From Agapetus fuscipes (lineage: Eukaryota; Arthropoda; Insecta; Trichoptera; Glossosomatidae), in assembly GCA_951799405.1 (NCBI GenBank), contig OX637339.1, positions 1,240,001 through 1,304,000 on the forward strand: a stretch of DNA of 64,000 bases, in the 5' to 3' direction. A program made the position numbers and the translations under genes. The notes beneath the pieces are model-generated. The model saw only the letters and a list, made by a program, of their open reading frames with translations. It searched no databases and was not told where the DNA came from. This document shows, one piece after another, positions 21,088 through 30,752 of the stretch. Each line of letters begins with the position of its first letter. Position 1 is the stretch's first letter.

Positions 21088-22383
21088 TTAATCACACTGA
21101 TTACAAGCAAATGGTTTATGTCCAGAATGTGTTAGTTTATGTAATTTCAAACTACCTGACTGTGTAGCTTTATAATTACACTGATCACACACAAATGGTT
21201 TATGTCCAGAGTGTGTCAGTTTATGTTTTTTCAAACTACCTGACAGTAAAGCTCTATAATCACACTGATCACAAGCAAATAGTTTATGTCCAGTGTGTGT
21301 CAGTTTATGTGCTGTCAAATGTGCTGACTGTGAAGCTTTATAATCACACTGATCACAAGCAAATGGTTTACGGCCAGAGTGTGTTAGTTTATGTATTTTC
21401 AAAGTACCTGACTGTGCAGCTTTGTAATTACATCGATCACAAGCAAATGGTTTATGTCCAGAGTGTGTTAGTTTATGTTTTTTCAAATTACCTGACTGTG
21501 CAAACTTATAATCACATTGATCACAAGCAAATAGTTTAAGTCCAGAGTGTGTTCGTTTATGTTTTTTCAAACAACCTGACAGATTAGCTCTATAATCACA
21601 CTGATCACAAGCAAATGGTTTATGTCCAGAGTGTGTTCGTTTATGTGATTTCAAATTACCTTTCTGTAAAGTCTTATAATCACATTGATCACAAGCAAAT
21701 GGTTTATGTCCAGAGTGTGTTCGTTTATGTGATTTCAAACTATATGAACTTTTAGTTCTATAATCACATTTATCACAAGCAAATGGTGTTTGTCCAGAGT
21801 GCATCAGTTTGTGTTTTTGAAAATTAGATTCCCACACTGATTTGAAATTACAATCATTGCAAAAATAGTGTGTGCTTTTAGCAATGGCCAACTTTTTGAG
21901 TTTGCTCTTCACATTGCCTTGTTCAACTCTAACGTGAGTGCTTGTTTCCTGTTGCTCTGTTGAGGTGGATGGCCCGCTCTCTGAGGTTGTGTGTCTGTGA
22001 TGGTGGCTCTTGCTTGTCCCAGTGTGCTCCAGCTCGCAGCAACTGAACAACTGATGGATCCTCAAGAGTTTCTTTTGATTGGCCTTGTAGCTGCAGGCAT
22101 GGCACACATGTTCCAACCTGGCTGGATCATCTGAATACCGCGCGATGTCGATTCTGTCCACAAGCACGCGGCATTCCTTCAACAAGCCGTAAGGTGGAGG
22201 AGCAGAGTCCTCATTCTTTATATTTCCCATTACTAAGTCCTCGGCTTCCCATTCCTCCTCACGAGCCAGTCTCTCTTGCTTCACGTCGCTCTCTTCAATG
22301 TCGATTTGTTCACACGAGTGCAATAGTTGTGCATCCATAACCTCCGAGACCAGCTCCTTCTCAAGTTTCACAACTGCGTCCAT
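21088..22383 (-). CDS. Zinc-finger gene 3: C2H2 protein with premature stop
   Basis: This gene encodes 431 residues from the conserved start MDAVVKLEKEL. The N-terminal part is nearly identical to gene 2, with the C2HC-like HVCHACSYK segment near residue 92. Nine complete C2H2 fingers follow (YFCNDCNFK first), and then a tenth is cut after FACNQCD, where TAT has become TAA. The frame behind the stop stays open for about 100 codons with more fingers, so this is a recent nonsense mutation, not a natural end. The product would still have nine fingers and could bind DNA. Whether it is a functional short form or a young pseudogene cannot be told from sequence. Confidence 0.8.
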   Translation of the reverse strand: MDAVVKLEKELVSEVMDAQLLHSCEQIDIEESDVKQERLAREEEWEAEDLVMGNIKNEDSAPPPYGLLKECRVLVDRIDIARYSDDPARLEHVCHACSYKANQKKLLRIHQLFSCCELEHTGTSKSHHHRHTTSESGPSTSTEQQETSTHVRVEQGNVKSKLKKLAIAKSTHYFCNDCNFKSVWESNFQKHKLMHSGQTPFACDKCDYRTKSSYSLKSHKRTHSGHKPFACDQCDYKTLQKGNLKSHKRTHSGHKPFACDQCDYRANLSGCLKKHKRTHSGLKLFACDQCDYKFAQSGNLKKHKLTHSGHKPFACDRCNYKAAQSGTLKIHKLTHSGRKPFACDQCDYKASQSAHLTAHKLTHTGHKLFACDQCDYRALLSGSLKKHKLTHSGHKPFVCDQCNYKATQSGSLKLHKLTHSGHKPFACNQCD

Positions 22384-22650
22384 TTTAATCACTTTTACAA
22401 AACATAAAACAGACAATCAACGAATAATATTCCTGGGATACAACACGGAGACTGCCTTAAGAGATTACAATCTCTTAAAGGAACAAGAAGAACCACGAAA
22501 TAACACAGAGCCTGACAGCTTGAGGACCCCACCGGCACCCACCGGACCGGTGTGAAGACAGCCTGACAGGTGCTAGCCTGACAGCTTGGGAAATCTGGGG
22601 ATGTAAACGAAAAAACCCGTCTCCCTACATGTATGGATTTTTTTTTTTAG
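22384..22650 (-). promoter_or_regulatory. Conserved upstream region of zinc-finger gene 3
   Basis: The reverse complement matches the region before gene 4 (28320-28527): a CATGTAGGGA block, TTTCCCAAGCTGT, GGCTGTCTTCA, then the palindrome at 22457-22478 and TATCCCAGGAATATTA before the start codon. This is probably the proximal promoter and 5' UTR. GCCTGACAG occurs several times within it. Confidence 0.55.
22457..22478. promoter_or_regulatory. Palindrome TTAAGAGATT-N2-AATCTCTTAA
   Basis: A perfect 10-bp inverted repeat around a 2-bp centre, 74 bp upstream of the gene 3 start codon. The same core (AAGAGATTGTAATCTCTT) is kept at 28435-28452 before gene 4 and is absent before genes 1 and 2. It could be a binding site for a dimeric factor. 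No match to a named factor is claimed. Confidence 0.5.
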
Positions 22651-22887
22651 AAAAAAATTATACTTTAACAATTTATAGGTATAAAAACATTAAAAAGCCA
22701 AATGCGTTCACAAATAAACTTAATTAATCTATCTCAAATAAGAATATACACGAAAAGGCGTATGCTTCACATATTCATGAAGCTTTATAAATGCTTTTAT
22801 GTCAACTGTTTGTAAGAAACCACATATCATAGACTGCTCATTTTTACGACTGATTATGGCTCAGTTTACACCATAAAGTTATACAGT

Positions 22888-24170
22888 GTTATTCATTAGA
22901 TTTTTTAAACCAGATTTCTTTAGAGATCTGGTTTAATTTCTCGATTTAATCTCAATTTACAAAAAAGGTGATTCATAAAAACTTTATAATTCAGTTTAAC
23001 ACTAAACGTGTTTCAAAACATGATCACATTTGTAAACCACCTACGAGTAGGTTTATTTCGTTCTAAACTAGATCGACATACGCAAAATGGCGATCTTCCT
23101 CATTCCTCAGCTGATCGTAATGTACGAGATAACTTTCAGAATAAAAGATTTATGAATCAAATAAGAGTTTCAGCAATTACAGTAACTTTAAAACATTAGA
23201 ATTTTACACTATAACAACAAATCTACGGCATGCAGCAACGAAACAAATATAAAAACTGTGACAAGAAAAAAAGTGACAGATGCCGCGTCGTGTTATTTTT
23301 CAAGTCACCAATTTTGTAAAACTGTCACTTTTCTTGTAAATGAAGTATGAAGGCCCATCTTTGAGATTTTCTTCGTGATGCCTACAGCCAAAACCTGAAG
23401 CCACAATGGTGCGATATGTACAGACACAGACATTGTGTGGCATATTATTCATTGTTTTAACATGAATTGGGCGAAATTCAAAGAATTTTGACTTTCCAAC
23501 ATTAATGTTGGGATAATCTTTTGTGAAAAGTTGATACGCCTCTGCCACTGACATTGTCATGTGTCTTTTTGCGACATGAATTCGTTTTTTGGTATGTTTG
23601 TCTCTAACCGAAATGTTGTCCTTTCTTCCAGGAGCAGCTCGACTGATTTCGTCTAGTTCGTAAAATTTGCGCACCACCTCTTCGTCTTCTTTGCTAATCT
23701 TGGTGGCGTGTGATCTTTGTTGTTTGCCATATTGTACTTCCAAAGGCAGTGAAGGAAAAATATTGTTAGCAAGTTGCCTAACAACCACCTGTTTTTTCGT
23801 TGGGCTCTCTGGCATAGCTGCGATAACTTTATTTAAAGCTTTTTTCAGTGTTCTCTTTGTTTTGTAAGAACCCATTGGAGAACTGGCAGTTTCATTTACC
23901 TCAACGACAGTTTTGGCTGCTTTCAGTTTGTTCCTATATCTTTGTTTTCTAATGCGCTCTTTTTCCGTACACAAAGACTTTGTTTCTTGGTCTTGGTTTT
24001 TCTTAGCTTCCAGTCTTATTTTTCTACTTCTTTCTTTCTCCTTCTGTAATAAAAGTTTTTTCTTATCCGGGTCTTCTCTTTGTCTGGCCCTGGATAGACG
24101 TTTTCGCTCTGCCGCGTCCATAGGCATCTAAAACAACACCACAACCACTTCAAATATAACCAAAAACTAA
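22888..24170. mobile_element. TIR transposon, longer relative with ORF (right end not found)
   Basis: It starts CAGTGTTATTCATTAGATT like the 916-bp element at 3427, matches it to about 23406, then carries a 275-codon ORF. No right terminal repeat follows before the inverted-repeat element at 24909, so the copy is truncated or rearranged. Sequence at 24170-24900 contains three GTGACGGT(T/C)GGGAC motifs but nothing else recognised. Confidence 0.7.
23300..24127 (-). CDS. Transposon-borne basic protein of unknown function
   Basis: 275 residues. The first 75 are strongly basic (AERKRLSRARQREDPDKKKL, then KERIRKQRYRNKLKAAK) and look like a charged helix that could bind nucleic acid. The middle holds KRTLKKALNKVIAAMPESP. 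The C-terminal part has FFEFRPIHVKTMNNMPHNVC followed by VCTYR. A similar layout with CVC(x)YH near the end recurs in uncharacterised invertebrate proteins that I associate with mobile elements (from memory). The ORF lies inside the TIR element on its minus strand and is probably its transposase or accessory protein. The last 35 residues fall in sequence shared with the short copy, where the frame is broken. No catalytic DDE motif is visible. Confidence 0.55.
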   Translation of the reverse strand: MPMDAAERKRLSRARQREDPDKKKLLLQKEKERSRKIRLEAKKNQDQETKSLCTEKERIRKQRYRNKLKAAKTVVEVNETASSPMGSYKTKRTLKKALNKVIAAMPESPTKKQVVVRQLANNIFPSLPLEVQYGKQQRSHATKISKEDEEVVRKFYELDEISRAAPGRKDNISVRDKHTKKRIHVAKRHMTMSVAEAYQLFTKDYPNINVGKSKFFEFRPIHVKTMNNMPHNVCVCTYRTIVASGFGCRHHEENLKDGPSYFIYKKSDSFTKLVT

Positions 24171-24908
24171 TAAACCCAGTGAAATAAATCAAATCATATT
24201 ATGGATAGTCATATTTAAGCCATATGCAAGCGATGTTTGTAAAAAACAAGTATTTTGATACTTGACATTGTGACGGTTGGGACTGTGACGGTCGGGACAT
24301 AACTTAAAATTAATGTGTAAAATGCATAACAGCCCATCGCCACTTTAAAAAATATCAAACCCCTCAGTTACTATCTATTTGTTACTTACAAAACACACAT
24401 TCCATCCTAAACAGGCATTTTTGAGGTTAGAATCAACAAAAGTGAATTAAAATGTGACGGTCGGGACGTAATTCTGGTCACCAATTATTGCTTAATATTA
24501 GAGAAATTAACTTACCGTTTTACTTTGTATTTTGTGCAGTAAATCTTTAATAATATTTTAATTTGCTCACATTCACAACACGCCGATTCACATTCAAAAT
24601 GGCCGAGTTTTTTTGTTTTTAGACCATAGACAATTACTCTACCCGTTGAGCTTCACTAACATCTGGTGTTGCTATTGACCAAAAAAGTAAAAATGCAGTT
24701 TTTTACGAATAAAAAATATTCATTTCATAAACATTAGACTATGTACTGTTTTTCTAAATGAATATTTAAACAAATCTTCGACTTTTATTTTACATTAGTC
24801 TGGTGTCACTTATCATGGAATGCCCCAAATGTAGTTTTCGATTTAGGGGCTATGCAATTACCTTGTATCTTAAAAAACAAAAATAATAACTGCAACAAGC
24901 TCGTATCT

Positions 24909-25575
24909 TAAGGCTGTGTTAAAAAAAAAAATCTCGTTGTTTTTAAAAATATGTTTCTTATACTTTATGGCCTTAGTAAAAGATTGACATAAATGAAAAA
25001 AATCAAGGGTGTTAAATAGTTTTTTATCTTAATTTTAAAGTAAGTTTATTTTATATAACTTAAAAAATTACGCCACAAAAAAATACTCAAAATAAACTCG
25101 TTTTTTTACATATTTTTGCTCTCATTTTGTTGTTATGTATTTTGGAAATATTTTTTTTCTTCATAATTATAGAATGATACAAATTCTAGTATGTGATGTG
25201 ATTTTTACTGAAACTAATTAACTTATTTAATTCTTGAAAACGGTTTTTTCATATTATCGCAAAAACTATTCACATTATTATATTAAAAATCACATCACAT
25301 ACTAGAATTTGTATCATTCTATAATTATAATAAAGAAAAAAAAAACAAAATACAAAACAACAAAATGAGAGCAAAAAAAAGTAAAAAAAAACGAGTTTTT
25401 TTCAAAGATTTTTTTGTGGCGTAATTTTTTAAGTTACAAAAACTAACTTTGAAATTAAGATAAAAAACTACTTAACACGCGTGATTTTTTTCATTGATGT
25501 CACACTTTTACTAAGGCCATAAAGTATAAGAAACATATTTTAAAAAACAACGGGATTTTTTTTTAACGGAGTCTT
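24909..25575. repeat. Long inverted repeat (hairpin element), arms about 295 bp
   Basis: The left arm 24909-25206 and right arm 25286-25575 are reverse complements with few mismatches. Examples are ATGGCCTTAGTAAAAG against CTTTTACTAAGGCCAT, and GAATGATACAAATTCTAGTA against its complement at 25299-25318. The spacer is about 79 bp. It has no ORF. It is a foldback-type MITE or a recent inverted duplication. A transcript would form a long double-stranded RNA. Confidence 0.9.
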
Positions 25576-26630
25576 AAAATAAAAGACAATATGAACTGAA
25601 AACTCAGCCAGAAGATTATTTTCACCTTGCCTAGTGAGATGCAAGATTACCGCTCTTATTACAACCCCTTAGTGCTTTTTAGTTTGTTATTCAATAAACA
25701 ACACTTTTTAACTTTTAAAAACTGTTTTTTGTGTGTCGTTTGTATGCCTTAGTGCTTGGTTGTCATATGTCCCTCAGAGGTAACTTCACATGAGCAATGT
25801 TTGTATATGTACTGAACCAATGTATCTAATGAATGCCTGACATTGATTTAAAAAAAATGTAAAACAAATCTCATATCATCGAGTTTTACGTTTTTTTCTT
25901 AGCTCAGATTGTGTAGAATGTGATTCTTAAAACAGTTTCATTGAAAGGTCATCTTCGAATCAAATGGTAGATAAGCCAAATAAGCACTGGGGGGACGATT
26001 AGTGTATAGATATGCGTGAAAGCCGCCATTTTTTAGCCAGATTTGAATGTTTATCTTAGAAATAAGTGGTTATCATTGGAGAAAACTGTTTTCTGATATC
26101 GCTCTTAAAAGGTAAGTGACAACTTATTTTCTTGTCTTCGAACCTATTTGCATTATTTTATAAGTAGATAACCTACAATTATTGTTCTGGAGAGCGAACC
26201 GGGATCTGTTGTAAAAAACCTGTAGAAGCAAGATAATTTTTTGAAATACGCCACAGTTTCACATACTTACAAAATATACAGATGCCACTGCTCCACACCA
26301 CAACTCATAAGCAGAAATGCAGAATGCTATCATTTTTAAACCCACACTTTCACCACAGTGAATCCGAATTCATTCATGTGACGATTATGCCAATTCTTCA
26401 TCATCAGAACCAGATGTCGAAAAACCAAGAATCTTAAAAGTTCTCAAAAAGGGCAAGAGAATAAAAAAACAGGACTAGAAATATACTTAATCTTAAAAGA
26501 ATGATGGAGTAAGAGAGTTATTCAATTAAAAGAAAGAAAAATGAAGGAACTGCAGGAGTAGAAAAGAGGAAACGAAGTGCACTACAACTTAGATGTCTAT
26601 AATCAATTATGATCCACAAAAATGAAGCAA
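25576..26630. other. No gene seen
   Basis: AT-rich sequence with no credible ORF, repeat or RNA gene recognised. Confidence 0.4.
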
Positions 26631-26634
26631 AATG

Positions 26635-27048
26635 TTTTCCAAGGAATGTCATAAAGTATCTAATGATGCCAGAAAGATTTTTTTAAATTCACTTTGGAAG
26701 AGAAAAATCCATGTTGTGTCTATGGTCACGCTTCAACCAGTAACTGCCCACACCAAAGGACTCCATCTAGAAGGACATACACTCTGGAATATTTCCTCAA
26801 AGTTGATGGTGAAATAAGACCAGTTTGTAAAAAAAATGTTTTGCGGGATACTGTGCTTAGGCGAATGGTATGTGGCAAACTGGGTCAAGAACGAAAAATC
26901 GAAATTGGGATGTCAAAAAAGCAGAAACCAATAAAACGATTAAACGCAATCAACACAACTAACGTGGAGCACTTCACTTCATTTTTGATGGCTCTTCCAA
27001 AAATGCCTCGCATTACTGTCGACAGAGCACTGCCAAAGAGTATGTTGA
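26635..27048 (+). pseudogene. Degenerate TE-type ORF relic
   Basis: Two overlapping frames hold pieces that look like one broken protein: ARKIFLNSLWKRK in one, and RRTYTLEYFLKVDGEIRPVC then KKNVLRDTV in the other. The wording (YFLKVDG..., VCKK.FL) resembles uncharacterised insect proteins of transposon origin, from memory. The frame ends in an unrelated TTAGA-tail repeat. Confidence 0.3.
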
Positions 27049-27165
27049 TGCAATTTCTGCCGACTTTCTCTGAAACCGGGGTGATATTGGCAAAGTGAAC
27101 CATTTTCTAAAGCATGGGTGGTCAGCCGCATACCAACCTAAAAGTCAAAGAACATACATATGCAA
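27049..27165 (-). repeat. TTAGA-tail dispersed repeat, partial copy
   Basis: Only the part distal to the tail is present: CTGAAACCGGGGTGATATTG through CATACCAACCTAAAAGTCAA. Confidence 0.75.
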
Positions 27166-27344
27166 CTAAGTACATTTTTAAAATCAAACGCACACGTCGT
27201 GGTTATTGCTCTTAACACTACGTGATGCCAGTATCTCTATAAAACCGGAAATACAAAGAAATATTAGGAACTTGGCTCTCTATAAACCTATACTCTGTGC
27301 TCATTACTTCGTCAGCGCTCGGATCGTAAACATCTCGTTAAAAG

Positions 27345-28060
27345 ACGAGACGTTCGCGCCAGTAGGCTCTTGGCTGGGGAACCGGAAATACATGAATGGT
27401 GGTAAATTTAAATTGGCTGCAAGGCGGTAAATTTAAATTGGCTGCAGTTTGAAAATATTATTCTGAGTATTAAAATCATGATATTATATAGCCGTTATTA
27501 TAATGGCGGTAAATTTAAATTTCTGGCAGTTTGAAAATATAAATCTTAGAATTAAAATTATGTTATAATGTATTATTGCAAAAATGTCTTTCAAATTTAA
27601 ATTAAATTAAAATTTATTTTCACTAAATTTTGTATTTTTAGTTAGGCTTTTGGCTGGGGAACCGGAAATATATAAATGGTGGTAAATTTAAATTGGCTGC
27701 AGTTTGAAAATATTAATCTGAGTATTAAAATCATGTTATTATATAGCCTTTATTATAATGGCAGCAAATTTAAATGGCCCTTTTATCTTTAAATTTTAGT
27801 ATTATAATCCCGTGATTCAATAGCCTTTATTTTTAAAGTTAAACTTGTTTGCAATAATACCTAATGACATAATTTTAATACTTAGATTTATATTTTCAAA
27901 CTGCAAGAAATTTAAATTTACCGCCATTATAATAACGGCTATATAATATCATGATTTTAATACTCAGAATAATATTTTTAAACTGCAGCCAATTTAAATT
28001 TACCACCATTCATATATTTCCGGTTCCCCAGCCAAGAGCCTACTGGCGCGAACGTCTCGT
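27345..28060. mobile_element. Foldback element, about 716 bp, with long terminal inverted repeats
   Basis: The left end ACGAGACGTTCGCGCCAGTA and the right end are inverted copies. The inversion continues through TTGGCTGGGGAACCGGAAAT and GGTAAATTTAAATTGGCTGC for at least 150 bp. An internal extra copy of the head lies at 27650-27720. Relatives lie at 9155-10165 and 17085-17475. No ORF. Confidence 0.8.
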
Positions 28061-28319
28061 GTCAGGACAGGCTGTCTTGACACCTATGCTTGACACAGGT
28101 GTGAAGACAGCCTGACAGTTGAGATGGCCTGACGGGTGAAAAAAATTCCCCACATTAAAAAAAAAAAAAAAAACTTAATTAAAAAGCAATAAAACTATAA
28201 AAAGTACTTATAAAGCTATACCAAATGAATAACTGTACAATAAACTACTACAAAATAAAATAAAATGTAACTATAATATCGGCTCTCAAGTATAATTTTT
28301 GTTTCTAAAAAAAAAAAAT

Positions 28320-28527
28320 CCATACATGTAGGGAATTGGGTTTTTTCGTGTACATCCCCACATTTCCCAAGCTGTATGGCTGTCTTCATACCGGCGGAAT
28401 GTTTTCCATGTTTTCGTGGTGCTTTTGTTCTTTGAAGAGATTGTAATCTCTTTAGGCAGTCTCCGTGTTGTATCCCAGGAATATTAATCGTTGATTGTCT
28501 GTTTTATGTTTTGTAAAAGTGATTAAA
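28320..28527 (+). promoter_or_regulatory. Conserved upstream region of zinc-finger gene 4
   Basis: Matches the reversed upstream region of gene 3. It includes TTTCCCAAGCTGTATGGCTG, the palindromic AAGAGATT-GT-AATCTCTT at 28435-28452, and GTATCCCAGGAATATTAATC just before the leader. Further out, a GACAGCCTGACAG motif lies at 28105. It is probably the promoter and 5' UTR; no TATA box stands out. Confidence 0.5.
28435..28452. promoter_or_regulatory. Palindrome AAGAGATT-GT-AATCTCTT
   Basis: An 8-bp inverted repeat with a 2-bp centre, 75 bp upstream of the gene 4 start codon. It is shared with gene 3 (22457-22478) at the same distance. Confidence 0.5.
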
Positions 28528-30141
28528 ATGGACGCAGTTGTGAAACTTGAGAAGGAGCTGGTCTCGGAGGTTATGGATGCACAACTATTGCACTCGTGTG
28601 AACAAATCGACATTGAAGAGAGCGACGTGAAGCAAGAGAGACTGGCTCGTGAGGAGGAATGGGAAGCCGAGGACTTAGTAATGGGAAATATGAAGAATGA
28701 GGACTCTGCTCCTCCACCTTACGGCTTGTTGAAGGAATGCCGCGTGCTTGAGGACAGAATCGACATCGCGCGGTATTCAGATGATCCAGCCAGGTTGGAA
28801 CATGTGTGCCATGCCTGCAGCTACAAGGCCAATCAAAAGAAACTCTTGAGGATCCATCAGTTGTTCAGTTGCTGCGAGCTGGAGCACACTGGGACAAGCA
28901 AGAGCCACCATCACAGACACACAACCTCAGAGAGCGGGCCATCCACCTCAACAGAGCAACAGGAAACAAGCACTCACGTTAGAGGTGAACAAGGCAAGGT
29001 GAAGAGCAAACTCAAAAAGTTGTCAATTGCTAAAAGCACACACTATTTTTGCGATGATTGTAATTTCAAATCAGTGTGGGAATCTAGTTTTCAAAAACAC
29101 AAACTGATGCACTCTGGACAAACACCATTTGCTTGTGATAAATGTGATTATAGAACTAAAAGTTCATATAGTTTGAAATCACATAAACGAACACACTCTG
29201 GACATAAACCATTTGCTTGTGATCAATGTGATTATAAGACTTTACAGAAAGGTAATTTGAAATCACATAAACGAACACACTCTGGACATAAACCATTTGC
29301 TTGTGATCAATGTGATTACAAAGCTGCACAGTCAATTACTTTGAAACAACATAAACTAACACACTTTGATTGTAAACCATTTGCTTGTGATCAGTGTGAT
29401 TATAAAGCTTCACAGTCAAGATATTTGAAAGCACATAAACTGACACACACTGGACATAAACAATTTGCTTGTGATCAGTGTGATTATAGAGCTACACTGT
29501 CAGGTAGTTTGAAAAAACATAAACGAACACACTCTGGACATAAACCATTTGCTTGTGATCAATGTGATTATAGAGCTAATTGGTCACACAGTTTGAAAGC
29601 ACACAAACTAACACACTCTGGACATAAACGATTTGCTTGTGTTCAGTGTGATTATAAAGCTTTACAGTCAGGACATTTGAAAGCACATAAGCTGACACAC
29701 ACTGGACTTAAACAATTTGCTTGTGATCAGTGTGATTATAGAGCTACACTGTCAGGTAGTTTGAAAAAACATAAACTCACACACTCTGGACATAAACCAT
29801 TTGCTTGTGATCGATGTGATTACAAAGCTGCTCAGTCAGATACTTTGAAAATACATAAACTAACACACTCTGGCCGTAAACCATTTGCTTGTGATCAATG
29901 TGATTATAAGACTTTACAGAAAGGTAATTTGAAATCACATAAACGAACACACTCTGGACATAAACCATTTGCTTGTGATCAATGTGATTACAAAGCTGCA
30001 CAGTCAATTACTTTGAAACAACATAAACTAACACACTTTGATTGTAAACCATTTGCTTGTGATCAGTGTGATTATAAAGCTTCACAGTCAAGATATTTGA
30101 AAGCACATAAACTGACACACACTGGTGTTATGTTATTTTAA
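28528..30141 (+). CDS. Zinc-finger gene 4, remaining intact 5' part: 13 fingers
   Basis: The intact frame encodes 537 residues from MDAVVKLEKEL. It has the acidic N-terminal region, the C2HC-like segment near residue 92, and 13 C2H2 fingers from about residue 172. It then ends abruptly (THTGVMLF) 15 bases inside the solo LTR at 30126. Fingers 11-13 repeat fingers 3-5 almost exactly. With the fingers beyond the LTR, the copied block is eight fingers long (672 bp). A shortened protein could still be made, and the LTR's AATAAA signal could end its transcript. It may therefore act as a truncated DNA-binding protein. Confidence 0.75.
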   Translation: MDAVVKLEKELVSEVMDAQLLHSCEQIDIEESDVKQERLAREEEWEAEDLVMGNMKNEDSAPPPYGLLKECRVLEDRIDIARYSDDPARLEHVCHACSYKANQKKLLRIHQLFSCCELEHTGTSKSHHHRHTTSESGPSTSTEQQETSTHVRGEQGKVKSKLKKLSIAKSTHYFCDDCNFKSVWESSFQKHKLMHSGQTPFACDKCDYRTKSSYSLKSHKRTHSGHKPFACDQCDYKTLQKGNLKSHKRTHSGHKPFACDQCDYKAAQSITLKQHKLTHFDCKPFACDQCDYKASQSRYLKAHKLTHTGHKQFACDQCDYRATLSGSLKKHKRTHSGHKPFACDQCDYRANWSHSLKAHKLTHSGHKRFACVQCDYKALQSGHLKAHKLTHTGLKQFACDQCDYRATLSGSLKKHKLTHSGHKPFACDRCDYKAAQSDTLKIHKLTHSGRKPFACDQCDYKTLQKGNLKSHKRTHSGHKPFACDQCDYKAAQSITLKQHKLTHFDCKPFACDQCDYKASQSRYLKAHKLTHTGVMLF

Positions 30142-30752
30142 ATAACATATAAAAAAACAAACCCGAAGTGTGCAGTGTGTGTTTGTGGGCCGAACGGAGC
30201 CGAACGGTCACGGAAGCGGCCGAACTGCACCGTATGAACTAATCAGGCCGTCGTTCGTTAGTTCCCGGCAAGATGTCAACCGACTAAGACGTCAGCGACC
30301 AAGCACCAAGCGGTGCAAGAGGGGGCACTACAATGGAGCTCCCCCCCCCCCCATCTACTTGGATTTCCTGCCAGCAAGGCACCCGCCTTGTGGACCAGAG
30401 GCATAGGAGCGCCCACCCAGGGGCTCCCACGTGTGGAGGCGTCCGCCTTGTGAGCCGCCGCTAGCCTGGGGCGCTGGCCCAGGCCTTCCGTTCGGAACAC
30501 CAGGCAACAGAATAGGGAGTGTTCTAGGGACAACCTGCAGGTCGTGCCAATCCCTAAATTCCCCTTTTTCTCCATATTAGTAGATTAAATAAACCCTTAT
30601 TTGTTCATGTTAAACTTATCTTTTAATTATACAACCTTCCCAAGTTATAAGTAAGCAATACCAAAGAAAGAACCCCATGCCCTGAGAGTGATGCTGATGA
30701 GAGCTAGCCGGATGTAAGTATCCTGAAGATACCTTTCAATCTAAACATAACA
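30126..30752 (+). mobile_element. Solo LTR, 627 bp
   Basis: It starts TGTTATG and ends CATAACA, flanked by CTGG on both sides (30122-30125 and 30753-30756), so a 4-bp target duplication. The GC-rich interior, an AATAAA signal near 30588 and lack of coding capacity fit an LTR left after recombination. The parent family (BEL/Pao or Ty3-type) is not determined. It interrupts finger 14 of zinc-finger gene 4. Confidence 0.88.

Larger units (their letters stand above)
19025..22440. repeat. Segmental duplication, unit B
   Basis: Counterpart of 10150-14515 in the same orientation. It includes the TTAGA-tail repeat at 19316-19570, the 37-bp repeat, SINE-1 (reversed) and zinc-finger gene 3. Confidence 0.85.

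Noticed and set aside
30170..30575. GC-rich ORFs on both strands
   Set aside because: They lie fully inside the solo LTR and have no recognisable protein.
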